Of a stretch of DNA of 21,612 bases, positions 8,053-13,182 are shown in pieces. Source of the DNA: a virus. Position numbers and translations under genes: made by a program. The notes beneath the pieces were generated by a model. It did no database searches and was not told where the DNA came from. It saw nothing but the letters and a program-made list of their open reading frames with translations. The DNA lies in the IMG/VR virus record IMGVR_UViG_3300008266_000571, positions 1-21,612 of that record; one strand, written 5' to 3'. Within the stretch, counting starts at the first letter, position 1. Every line of letters starts with the position of its first letter.

Positions 8053-8679
8053 TTATTCTCCAATAATTTTGCGTAGCGCTTCAACTTTGGCATCGACTTC
8101 TGCCAAAAACTTTTTCACTTCAACTTCGGTGGCTTTGATCCATTGGTCATCGCGCATGACCCGGTGAACGAACAACTGCGCTTTGGCAGGCATCCGTGGG
8201 TCGAACACAACGTAGTCGCACCATATCCTGCCAGCGCAGGCCATTTGCCATTGCATTTGGGCGAAATATTTGGACTCCACCGGATCAGCGGCCAGCCAGC
8301 ATTCCAGCGCGGTCTTAGAGCTGGGGCATTTAATCTCGACCATGCCATCGTTGCCCACTAGCCCGTCAGGACTAGCACCAGACATTTCGATGGTCGGGTG
8401 CTGTAAGAAACCCACCTCATCCACCAAAACGCTTCTGGCGGCTTCGTATGCAGCCCGTGCGAAGGGTTCCTGATCAATACCCCATTGCATTTCGAAGTTG
8501 GTGTATCCATCCGCTTTGGTGCCGGTGACACGTTCCAGTACAAGCTGGGTCATGTAGTTCGCACGGTCAGCGCCATATCCGGTTTTGGTCTTGGCTAAGA
8601 CTTTGTGCAAGCTGCTGGCGGTCGCTTTGCCCAGCCGAATAGCAAACCAATCTTCTGTGCGTTGATCTAAATTATTCAT
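8053..8679 (-). CDS. Lambda-Exo / YqaJ-type 5'-3' exonuclease
   Basis: A 208-residue nuclease of the PD-(D/E)XK fold. Visible motifs are QRTEDWFAIRLGKATAS near the N-terminus (helical entry with Arg15), WGIDQEPFARAAYE with E71, the core motif GASPDG with D105 followed by VEIKCPSS with E115 and K117, and a later helix YFAQMQWQMACAGRIWC. This is the signature of lambda exonuclease and YqaJ viral recombinases, which digest one strand of duplex DNA and leave a 3' single strand for the annealing protein. The ERF gene lies two genes upstream. The start overlaps the previous stop (TAATG on this strand). Length fits the family (about 200-226). Confidence 0.9.
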   Translation of the reverse strand: MNNLDQRTEDWFAIRLGKATASSLHKVLAKTKTGYGADRANYMTQLVLERVTGTKADGYTNFEMQWGIDQEPFARAAYEAARSVLVDEVGFLQHPTIEMSGASPDGLVGNDGMVEIKCPSSKTALECWLAADPVESKYFAQMQWQMACAGRIWCDYVVFDPRMPAKAQLFVHRVMRDDQWIKATEVEVKKFLAEVDAKVEALRKIIGE

Positions 8680-8894
8680 TAATAATCGTCCTCATCTTTG
8701 CCTGCGGTTTCAACGTCCAATTCGCCGCCAAAAATCAAAGCAATTTCATCAAATTCCACTTTGTTGTCGCGCAAGATTTTCAAAATTTCATTGCATCGAT
8801 CTGCCAGCGGCGCAATTTGTTCCCACAACTCGCGGCCTTTTTCGACCGTTTCGTTGTATTCTTTTTCGAGGGCTTTAATTTCATGGTTTTTCAT
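8679..8894 (-). CDS. Small coiled-coil protein of unknown function, 71 aa
   Basis: The frame extends to 8924, but ATG 8894 is preferred because it follows an AAAGGA box by eight bases. Translation then gives MKNHEIKALEKEYNETVEKG. The protein is a charged helix (about 1-45) followed by an acidic C-terminus (ETAGKDEDDY). It sits between the ERF and exonuclease genes and overlaps ERF by 14 bases at its start. No family is recognised. A role as a partner or modulator of the recombination proteins is only suggested by position. Confidence 0.7.
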   Translation of the reverse strand: MKNHEIKALEKEYNETVEKGRELWEQIAPLADRCNEILKILRDNKVEFDEIALIFGGELDVETAGKDEDDY

Positions 8895-9498
8895 TTTCTT
8901 TTTCCTTTCTAACGCGATCAACACGGGCTTTCTTTGCTGCGATTACTTGCGCCAATAAATGCTGGTTATTGCCGCAAGCCTCGACTGCTGCTTTAAAAAC
9001 TGTCGCCAGTTCGTCGCTGCTGGCGGTTGCCTCGATAGCTGATAAGTGGTCGGTAATGTCCACCACCGCTACTGAATGAGTGCTGGAATCGGCATCATTA
9101 TCGGCTTCGGTTGGGATGCTGAACGCTTGAAAGCAGGCGTATTTATAAGCCGCCGACATAGCCTTGTTGGTGGCTTTGTCGCCGCTATCCATAGCTTCGC
9201 CAAAAGTCTTGACAATATGCTTGGAGCCGTCTTCAGCGGCCACAAAGTCAAATTCAACTTCAACTGTGACATAAAACAAAGCGCCACCTTTTTGGCTGAC
9301 ACGTTCAGTTACTTCGCGGCTGAGAACGCGCGGCAAGATGCACAAACCATGCTTTGCCAATAGCGGGGCGATGGTGTTGTAAACATCGTCGATGCCGCGA
9401 AAGTTATAGCCGGAACCCTGCTGGTTGCGCCGGTCTTTAGTAATGCCGACGGTGGCTAAATCGGCTTGTACTGCGTTGATCGCTTTGTAAACATTCAT
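8881..9498 (-). CDS. ERF-family single-strand annealing protein
   Basis: With ATG 9498 the product has 205 residues and begins MNVYKAINAVQADLATVGI, the usual ERF start. A GAGGA box lies eight bases upstream. A longer in-frame start (ATG 9558 or 9555, or 9573) has no such box but lies two bases past the stop of a small upstream gene, so it cannot be excluded. Family blocks are GYNFRGIDDVYNTIAPLLAKHGL and GEAMDSGDKATNKAMSAAYK followed by YACFQAFSIPTE. The C-terminal part is a helical, lysine-rich tail. P22 Erf anneals complementary single strands and circularises terminally redundant genomes. With the exonuclease it forms a Red-like pair. Confidence 0.9.
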   Translation of the reverse strand: MNVYKAINAVQADLATVGITKDRRNQQGSGYNFRGIDDVYNTIAPLLAKHGLCILPRVLSREVTERVSQKGGALFYVTVEVEFDFVAAEDGSKHIVKTFGEAMDSGDKATNKAMSAAYKYACFQAFSIPTEADNDADSSTHSVAVVDITDHLSAIEATASSDELATVFKAAVEACGNNQHLLAQVIAAKKARVDRVRKEKENEKP

Positions 9499-9560
9499 TA
9501 TGGTTTCCTCGAATTCTTGTTGTCGTTGGACTGTTTCGTAATAAGCCTGATCCATCATGG

Positions 9561-9707
9561 TTATTTGCTGCAATTAAACTTGCAAGGCAAAATTGGTTTC
9601 TCGATGCCAAGTTGCTGCTGTGCGCTTGGCGTTTCACTTGGCGATGTTTTAGAAAACCCGACGATAACAATTAAAGAAATCCAAGCTGCTGGTTTTATAT
9701 ATTTCAT
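9561..9707 (-). CDS. Small exported or membrane-anchored peptide, 48 aa
   Basis: ATG 9707 is preceded by an AAAGGC box at five to six bases. The product begins MKYIKPAAWISLIVIVGFSK, a positively charged start plus a hydrophobic core like a signal peptide or single membrane anchor. A Ser/Thr/Pro/Gln-rich stretch follows, and the C-terminus has two cysteines (PCKFNC). There is no clear lipobox. The gene fills the gap between the 32-residue gene and ERF in the same direction. Function is unknown. Called from start signal, position and composition only. Confidence 0.45.
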   Translation of the reverse strand: MKYIKPAAWISLIVIVGFSKTSPSETPSAQQQLGIEKPILPCKFNCSK

Positions 9708-9734
9708 AGTTGCCTTTCATAGACCCAGAGGGCG

Positions 9735-9833
9735 TTAAAAAATAGCCATCGCTACCCAGAGCAATGGATACAAAACGGCGGCGATACAAATTGTTGCCAA
9801 AACTAGAACGAGGTCGGAAGGTTCGCGGTTCAT
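9735..9833 (-). CDS. 32-residue single-span membrane peptide
   Basis: Its ATG overlaps the TGA of the upstream 60-residue gene (ATGA), so translation is probably coupled. The peptide MNREPSDLVLVLATICIAAV continues to a hydrophobic end with LYPLLWVAMAIF. It is almost entirely one membrane helix after a short polar start. No family is recognised. Small membrane peptides are common in leftward phage operons, but its role cannot be read from sequence. Confidence 0.5.
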   Translation of the reverse strand: MNREPSDLVLVLATICIAAVLYPLLWVAMAIF

Positions 9834-10012
9834 GCTGTGCGCACCGTAAAGCCTTCTGCTTCAAGCTGGTCGGCTACGATTGGAGCCGCGCTCTTGCGCA
9901 CTTGAATGGAGATTGCACCGTCGAAACGCGCTTTGGCTGCGGTCGTTTCGGCGACAAAGGTGATCGTGGTGTCGTGGAATTCGGAAGGGAGGATAACGAA
10001 GTCGATGAACAT
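9830..10012 (-). CDS. Small early protein of unknown function, 60 aa
   Basis: This gene has a strong start: an AGGAG box six bases before ATG 10012, and a promoter 38 bases upstream (10050-10078). The product begins MFIDFVILPSEFHDTTITFV and continues with AETTAAKARFDGAISIQVRK and a short C-terminal ADQLEAEGFTVRTA. It looks like a compact alpha/beta protein with no membrane segment. No family is recognised. It is the first gene read from the nearer leftward promoter. A plus-strand frame (9764-10045) covers the same stretch but has no good start signal, so it was not called. Confidence 0.7.
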   Translation of the reverse strand: MFIDFVILPSEFHDTTITFVAETTAAKARFDGAISIQVRKSAAPIVADQLEAEGFTVRTA

Positions 10013-10041
10013 TTGAAGCTCCTAAAAAGACCCGTGAGGGC

Positions 10042-10078
10042 ATAAACAGATAGTAAGCTGGCTTTACGCAGTAGTCAA
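10042..10078 (-). promoter_or_regulatory. Leftward sigma70-type promoter 1
   Basis: On the minus strand a -35 box TTGACT (10078-10073) and a -10 box TACTAT (10055-10050) are separated by 17 bases. The predicted start of transcription is near 10043, about 30 bases before the 60-residue gene. The spacer holds GTAAAGCCAGCTTAC, a near-palindrome also found in promoter 2. It overlaps the 3' end of the 56-residue gene. Confidence 0.7.
10053..10067 (-). promoter_or_regulatory. Operator-like site O-a
   Basis: The minus strand reads GTAAAGCCAGCTTAC, an imperfect palindrome inside the spacer of leftward promoter 1. It matches O-b (10280-10294) at 11 of 15 positions. A bound repressor would block this promoter. 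Proposed ligand: the Cro-like protein at 10348. Confidence 0.45.
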
Positions 10079-10234
10079 GCGGTCAATCATCATATAAGCG
10101 ACTACAAGGGATTCGGCTTCGGCCTGATTGTCGCAGCGATCAATCGTTATGCCGCGATGCGGATTTTCTGACCATTCCACAACGCACCAGACTGGGCGCA
10201 TATCTTCATCGTCGTAGTATTCAACTGTGTACAT
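10064..10234 (-). CDS. Small acidic early protein, 56 aa
   Basis: ATG 10234 follows an AGGAG box by six bases. The product begins MYTVEYYDDEDMRPVWCVVE and contains an ITIDRCDNQAEAES helix and a VVAYMMIDRLTTA end. It is acidic and compact, with two Trp and two Cys. It is the first leftward gene after the divergent control region and its 3' end carries promoter 1. No family is recognised. The place corresponds to where lambdoid phages carry immediate-early leftward genes; there is no CI-type repressor here. Confidence 0.72.
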   Translation of the reverse strand: MYTVEYYDDEDMRPVWCVVEWSENPHRGITIDRCDNQAEAESLVVAYMMIDRLTTA

Positions 10235-10269
10235 AAGTTGCTCCTGTTAAAGACCGCGATGTAGCGGCA

Positions 10270-10305
10270 TGGACAGATATTAAGCCACCTTTACACCTAT
10301 GTCAA
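10270..10305 (-). promoter_or_regulatory. Leftward sigma70-type promoter 2 (near-consensus)
   Basis: On the minus strand the -35 box is TTGACA (10305-10300), identical to consensus, and the -10 box is TAATAT (10282-10277), five of six. The spacer is exactly 17 bases and holds the operator-like sequence O-b. The predicted start is near 10270, giving a leader of about 35 bases before ATG 10234. It is back to back with the cro promoter. Confidence 0.8.
10280..10294 (-). promoter_or_regulatory. Operator-like site O-b
   Basis: The minus strand reads GTAAAGGTGGCTTAA, covering the spacer and the edge of the -10 of leftward promoter 2. It is a 22-base-shifted copy of O-c, so both lie on the same face of the helix. 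Called by repetition; no protein binding is shown. Confidence 0.5.
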
Positions 10306-10316
10306 GCCACCTTTGC
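10302..10316 (-). promoter_or_regulatory. Operator-like site O-c
   Basis: The minus strand reads GCAAAGGTGGCTTGA. It matches O-b at 13 of 15 positions, and the two form a direct repeat of AAGCCACCTTT on the plus strand. It overlaps both the -35 of leftward promoter 2 and the -35 of the rightward cro promoter. Occupancy would affect both directions. Confidence 0.5.
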
Positions 10317-10348
10317 AAAATAATTTAATCTGGCTTACAATCCGCGCA
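10313..10348 (+). promoter_or_regulatory. Rightward cro promoter, predicted start on the ATG
   Basis: A -35 box TTGCAA (10313-10318) and a -10 box TACAAT (10336-10341) are 17 bases apart. Seven bases after the -10 lies the A of ATG 10348, so the transcript is predicted to be leaderless. No ribosome-binding site precedes that ATG. A further operator-like copy (GTAAGCCAGATTAAA on the minus strand, 10324-10338, weaker) lies in the spacer and -10. Confidence 0.65.
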
Positions 10349-10506
10349 TGGACACTAAAACCGCGATTTCCCTAGCTGGCAGCGCAACAGAGCTTGCCAA
10401 ATTGCTAGGTGTTACCAGACAAGCAATTGGCCAATGGGGTGAGAACTTGCCGCAACAGCGTGTTTGGCAGCTACAGGTATTGCGCCCCAAATGGTTTAAG
10501 AGCTAA
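10348..10506 (+). CDS. cro: Cro-like DNA-binding regulator, 52 aa
   Basis: A 52-residue protein, too short for many gene finders. It contains one helix-turn-helix: ATELAKLLGVTRQAIGQWGE (about residues 13-32), with the second (recognition) helix at VTRQAIGQW. The C-terminal LPQQRVWQLQVLRPKWFK fits small Cro proteins of P22/434 type. It is the first gene of the rightward operon and sits by the divergent operator repeats, as expected for Cro. No Shine-Dalgarno sequence precedes the ATG; the promoter places the transcript start at the start codon. A lambda-type CI partner is not found in the window. The gene symbol is by analogy. Confidence 0.8.
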   Translation: MDTKTAISLAGSATELAKLLGVTRQAIGQWGENLPQQRVWQLQVLRPKWFKS

Positions 10507-10525
10507 AATTTGCGAAACCCGGCTA

Positions 10526-10547
10526 GGTAGAGATTGGCCTCTCTGCC
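10526..10547 (+). other. Hairpin in the cro to replication-gene leader
   Basis: GGTAGAGA (10526-10533) pairs with TCTCTGCC (10540-10547) with one G-U pair around a six-base loop. No U-run follows, so it is not an intrinsic terminator. It lies between the cro stop and the next start, where lambdoid phages keep nut-like or processing sites. No boxA was recognised. Function unknown. Confidence 0.35.
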
Positions 10548-10604
10548 GAAAAGCGAACTCCCCGCCTGCCGTTGGTTTCACTTTGGGAGCGATGCGGAGA
10601 TGCA

Positions 10605-11321
10605 ATGCACTACTACCAACACCACATTGGTGACTTCATTCGAGCCACCGCGCGTTTGACTGATGCTCAAACGATGGCTTATTTGCGCTTAATTTGGATG
10701 TATTACGAAAGTGAAAAGCCACTTAAGCCAGATTCCAAAATACTATCTTTCCAAATTGGCACAGATTTAGAAACGACTGAATTGTTGCTGGAGTCGTTTT
10801 TTATCCTTTGTGACGACGGTTGGCATCACGCTCGATGTGATCGAGAAATTGCAGAATATCGAACGTTTCGCGGCAAAAAATCTAAAGCTGGTAAAGCATC
10901 TGCTGAACAACGGAAGAACAGCCGTTCAACACCTGATGAACACCTGTTGAACGAGTGTTCAACGGACGTTCAACTAACCAATAACCAAGAACCAATAACC
11001 AATAACCATAAACCAAAGGTAGAGAGGCAGCGCGGATCGCGCTTGCCTGCTGACTGGCAACCCAGCGATGAAGATGTAGCCTATTGCCAAAAGGAAAGAC
11101 CTGATCTGCAATGGCAGCGGGTCGCCGAGAATTTCCGCGACTACTGGCTGGCGCAGGCCGGAACTAAAGCCACCAAGCTGAACTGGGCGCTAGTCTGGAA
11201 AACTTGGGTGCGAAACGAAAAGGGCGCGAGAACGTTTGAAAGCACACGGGACGCTGAACGCAGAAAAGTTATTGAACAAGTGATGGGGGTGAAAAATGAC
11301 CGAATTATCGACATCAACTAA
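10605..11321 (+). CDS. DUF1376 (YdaU-like) replication initiation protein, O-like
   Basis: The frame is open from 10572, but ATG 10605 is chosen: a GGAG box ends five bases upstream and translation begins MHYYQHHIGDFIRATARLTD, the typical DUF1376 start. Residues about 1-95 form this winged-helix-like domain (LRLIWMYYESEKPL, FQIGTDLETTELLLESFF). A low-complexity linker (about 100-145, with NNQEPITNNHKPK) follows. The C-terminal domain (about 165-205) has VAENFRDYWLAQAGTKATK and LNWALVWKTWVRNE, resembling the DnaT/phage replisome organiser end. It probably binds the origin and recruits the loader encoded next. The linker region carries 11-bp-phased repeats that are likely the origin itself. The last 26 bases overlap the P-like gene. 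Confidence 0.8.
   Translation: MHYYQHHIGDFIRATARLTDAQTMAYLRLIWMYYESEKPLKPDSKILSFQIGTDLETTELLLESFFILCDDGWHHARCDREIAEYRTFRGKKSKAGKASAEQRKNSRSTPDEHLLNECSTDVQLTNNQEPITNNHKPKVERQRGSRLPADWQPSDEDVAYCQKERPDLQWQRVAENFRDYWLAQAGTKATKLNWALVWKTWVRNEKGARTFESTRDAERRKVIEQVMGVKNDRIIDIN
10924..11017 (+). other. Candidate origin of replication: phased iterons plus A-rich repeat tract
   Basis: Five heptamers lie exactly 11 bases apart: GTTCAAC at 10924, GATGAAC at 10935, GTTGAAC at 10946, GTTCAAC at 10957 and GTTCAAC at 10968. Since 11 is not a multiple of three, the repeat is held at DNA level and not as a protein repeat. It is followed by an A-rich, G-poor tract (10977-11017) with two copies of ACCAATAACC and further AATAACC and ATAAACC copies. 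Iterons plus an easily melted tract inside an O-like gene is the lambda ori plan. Inferred by pattern. Confidence 0.65.
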
Positions 11322-11979
11322 GCCAGTCACGCAGGGCTGGATCGACGCGCTATTTGTGAAAATGCTTAACACCTTTGGCAGCAGGTTTGCCGATATGTGG
11401 CGCGGTACGGACATTGATTCAGTTAAAGCAACATGGGCACCAGAGCTGTCGAAACTTAGCCGGGAAGAATTCGCAAAAGGCGTTCAGGCTTTGGCAACAT
11501 TGAACTGGCCGCCTACGCTCGGTGAATTCATCAACCTGTGCCGCCCAAAGCTAGACGCTCAAAAAGCCTTCACAGAGGCCATAAACGGGCTTCTGGCGCG
11601 AGATCGGGGCGAGGTTGGGGTATGGAGCCATCCCGCGATATTTTGGGCTGCTGTGCGCGTTGGTTCGTTTGATATGAAAAACTCAACTTACCCGCAAATC
11701 AAGGGTCGATGGGAAGGCGCACTCGGCGATGAGTTAGAAAAATCGCAATGGCAGGAAATTCCAAAGCCTGTGGTGGCTTTACCTGTGGCAAAAGTTTCTA
11801 AGGAAATTGCAGAAAAATATGTTGCAAAGCTGCAAGCGCTTAATGTAGAGTCAAGCCAGATTGACCACAAGCGCTGGGCAAAGCGAATTATGGAACGGCA
11901 CCAGAGGGGCGATAAAACGCTTTTGCCGGTTCAGGTATCGATGGCTAAGGCAGCGCTAAACGCATCGGAGGCACTTTGA
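11296..11979 (+). CDS. Lambda P-like replication protein (helicase loader)
   Basis: A 227-residue protein with a GGGGGTG box before ATG 11296. Family features: TQGWIDALFVKMLNTFGSRF and WAPELSKLSREEFAKGVQAL (about 13-68), then the hallmark NWPPTLGEFINLCRP (about 69-83). A helical C-terminal half with many Lys and Gln follows (about 150-227), including IDHKRWAKRIMERHQRGDK. Lambda P binds the O protein at the origin and brings host DnaB helicase. Following an O-like gene with an internal iteron array, this role fits well. The 5' end overlaps the O-like gene by 26 bases; the 3' end overlaps the HTH gene by four. Confidence 0.8.
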   Translation: MTELSTSTKPVTQGWIDALFVKMLNTFGSRFADMWRGTDIDSVKATWAPELSKLSREEFAKGVQALATLNWPPTLGEFINLCRPKLDAQKAFTEAINGLLARDRGEVGVWSHPAIFWAAVRVGSFDMKNSTYPQIKGRWEGALGDELEKSQWQEIPKPVVALPVAKVSKEIAEKYVAKLQALNVESSQIDHKRWAKRIMERHQRGDKTLLPVQVSMAKAALNASEAL

Positions 11980-12221
11980 GAAAAAATCCAATTCCACCGC
12001 ATCCACTTTTGGATGATCTGGCAAACCGTTTAGGCTGCGCCAATGACCGCGAACTGGCGCATGAAATTGGTTGCGCACCGTCGATGATTTCAAAATTTCG
12101 GCATAGAACCTGCAACGTGTCAGCGGCCTTGATTATTGAAATGCACGAAAAATTTGGAATGTCGATTGCTGAAATTAAATTGTTAATCGAGCAAGCCAAT
12201 GACCAGCACGTTCGTAGCTAG
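11976..12221 (+). CDS. HTH (Cro/CI-type) regulator, 81 aa
   Basis: The start is TTG 11976, overlapping the P-like stop, with a GGAGG box four bases upstream. The HTH lies at about residues 22-45: NDRELAHEIGCAPSMISKFR. The C-terminal segment (VSAALIIEMHEKFGMSIAEI) continues the helical fold of small phage regulators. It differs from the Cro-like protein at 10348. Its position after the replication genes suggests a second early regulator, perhaps for late genes or for the host. The target is unknown. Confidence 0.75.
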   Translation: MRKNPIPPHPLLDDLANRLGCANDRELAHEIGCAPSMISKFRHRTCNVSAALIIEMHEKFGMSIAEIKLLIEQANDQHVRS

Positions 12222-12321
12222 TGTGATCTTAATTGTGGCCGGTGGGCTAATCGGCGCTGGGTTGGCTATTTTGATCGGCGCAATTGTTGGGTTGCTAATT
12301 CTTGATGATCCAGAGCGATGA
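12199..12321 (+). CDS. 40-residue single-span membrane peptide
   Basis: This ORF overlaps the HTH gene by 23 bases and the next gene by 17. The peptide starts MTSTFVASVILIVAGGLIGA and continues with a Gly/Leu/Ile-rich span to LLILDDPER. Repeated small-xxx-small glycines (GGLIGAG, IGAIVG) suggest helix packing in the membrane. Called because it fills the gap, is co-directional and has a strongly membrane-like composition. Function is unknown. Confidence 0.55.
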   Translation: MTSTFVASVILIVAGGLIGAGLAILIGAIVGLLILDDPER

Positions 12322-12520
12322 AGAATGGCGGCGGGAATGCGAAGCGCGTGACTGGATTAAGCGTTACAAGGCGCACCGCAAAGAGCATGGCGCAAAAGAA
12401 GCTGCAACGTGGTGGGAAGATATAAAGCGCCTGATTGCCGCTAAACGAGGGCAAAAGGCAGTCCAAACCTTAATTGAAGATATGAATGCGCAGAGCAGCA
12501 AGAATAGACAAAAACCATGA
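12305..12520 (+). CDS. Small charged early protein, 71 aa
   Basis: ATG 12305 (a TTG directly before it is also possible) opens a charged helical protein. It has DEEWRRECEARDWIKRYKAH and RLIAAKRGQKAVQTLIEDMN. The WRRxCEARxW entry, the AxKRG turn and the final helix recall a widespread family of small phage proteins found near replication and nin-type genes. No function is known for that family. It overlaps the next gene by 35 bases. Confidence 0.65.
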   Translation: MIQSDEEWRRECEARDWIKRYKAHRKEHGAKEAATWWEDIKRLIAAKRGQKAVQTLIEDMNAQSSKNRQKP

Positions 12521-12773
12521 TGACATCGTTCAGGCGCTTCGTGCGGTTGGTGCAACGGTTCAATCGTTGGCTGCGGTGGGTTCGGGCGTACCGGATTTGC
12601 TTGTGGGATTCAGGAAACAAACATTTCTGGTCGAGGTCAAAGACGGTCAAGCGTCGCCATCGGCAAAGAAGCTAAACCCAGCGCAGGTGATTTGGCATCA
12701 CAACTGGACGGGTGGGCCATTAGCGGTGGTGGAGTCGGTTGAAGATGCGCTGAAGCTAATCGGGGTTAAATGA
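12486..12773 (+). CDS. Resolvase-like PD-(D/E)XK nuclease (VRR-NUC / Hjc-type)
   Basis: A 95-residue nuclease domain. The core reads GSGVPDLLVGFRKQTFLVEVKDG, with D37, E50 and K52 as the catalytic Asp-Glu-x-Lys. The N-terminal helix (KNHDDIVQALRAVG) and the C-terminal GGPLAVVESVEDALKLIG fit small phage VRR-NUC or Holliday-junction-resolvase-like proteins. It likely cuts branched DNA intermediates of recombination and replication before packaging. Neighbours are NinB and replication genes. The stop overlaps the NinB start by four bases. Confidence 0.82.
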   Translation: MRRAARIDKNHDDIVQALRAVGATVQSLAAVGSGVPDLLVGFRKQTFLVEVKDGQASPSAKKLNPAQVIWHHNWTGGPLAVVESVEDALKLIGVK

Positions 12774-13171
12774 TTTTTGATTTGGAAACCGTACCGCAGG
12801 CAAGAGTTGCGCTGACAACATTGTGGGCTAAATTAAAGCCTGCGCTGGAGGCCGGTAAAGCCTGCCAGCTAGAGGTGCGGCCATTAAAGCGAACGCTGGA
12901 TCAGAATGCTAAGTTTCACGCAATGATCGGCCAGATTGCCGACCAAATGGGCGCAGCAGGGTCGAGCTGGACGGTGGAAGATTGGAAACGGTTATTGATT
13001 GACCAATGGGCCTGTGACACAAACCGTCGCATCGGGTCGGTGGTGCCAAGCCTAGACGGGCAGCGAGTGGTTCAGTTAGGCCTACAAAGTGCAAAATTCA
13101 GCGTTGCTGACGCGACCGAGTTTATTGAATGGCTGGACGCTTGGGCTGCGCAAAAAGGTATTGAGTTTTGA
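12770..13171 (+). CDS. ninB: NinB/Orf-family recombination mediator
   Basis: A 133-residue protein with the NinB layout. An N-terminal strand region ends in VRPLKRTLDQNAKFHAMIGQ (about residues 37-56), whose 'R(S/T)LDQNxK' block is characteristic. Then come WTVEDWKRLLIDQW, a SVVPSLDGQRVVQLGLQSAK strand pair and a C-terminal helix FIEWLDAWAAQKGIEF. Lambda NinB (Orf) binds single-stranded DNA with SSB and acts in Red and RecF-type recombination. Here it would assist the ERF/exonuclease pair encoded leftward. Placement next to a resolvase-like gene resembles the nin region. Confidence 0.85.
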   Translation: MIFDLETVPQARVALTTLWAKLKPALEAGKACQLEVRPLKRTLDQNAKFHAMIGQIADQMGAAGSSWTVEDWKRLLIDQWACDTNRRIGSVVPSLDGQRVVQLGLQSAKFSVADATEFIEWLDAWAAQKGIEF

Positions 13172-13182
13172 CGGAGGTGACA

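Noticed and set aside
9764-10045. 93-residue plus-strand frame opposite the leftward leader genes
   Set aside because: It has no ribosome-binding site. The minus strand has two genes here with strong start signals or coupling, and a promoter.
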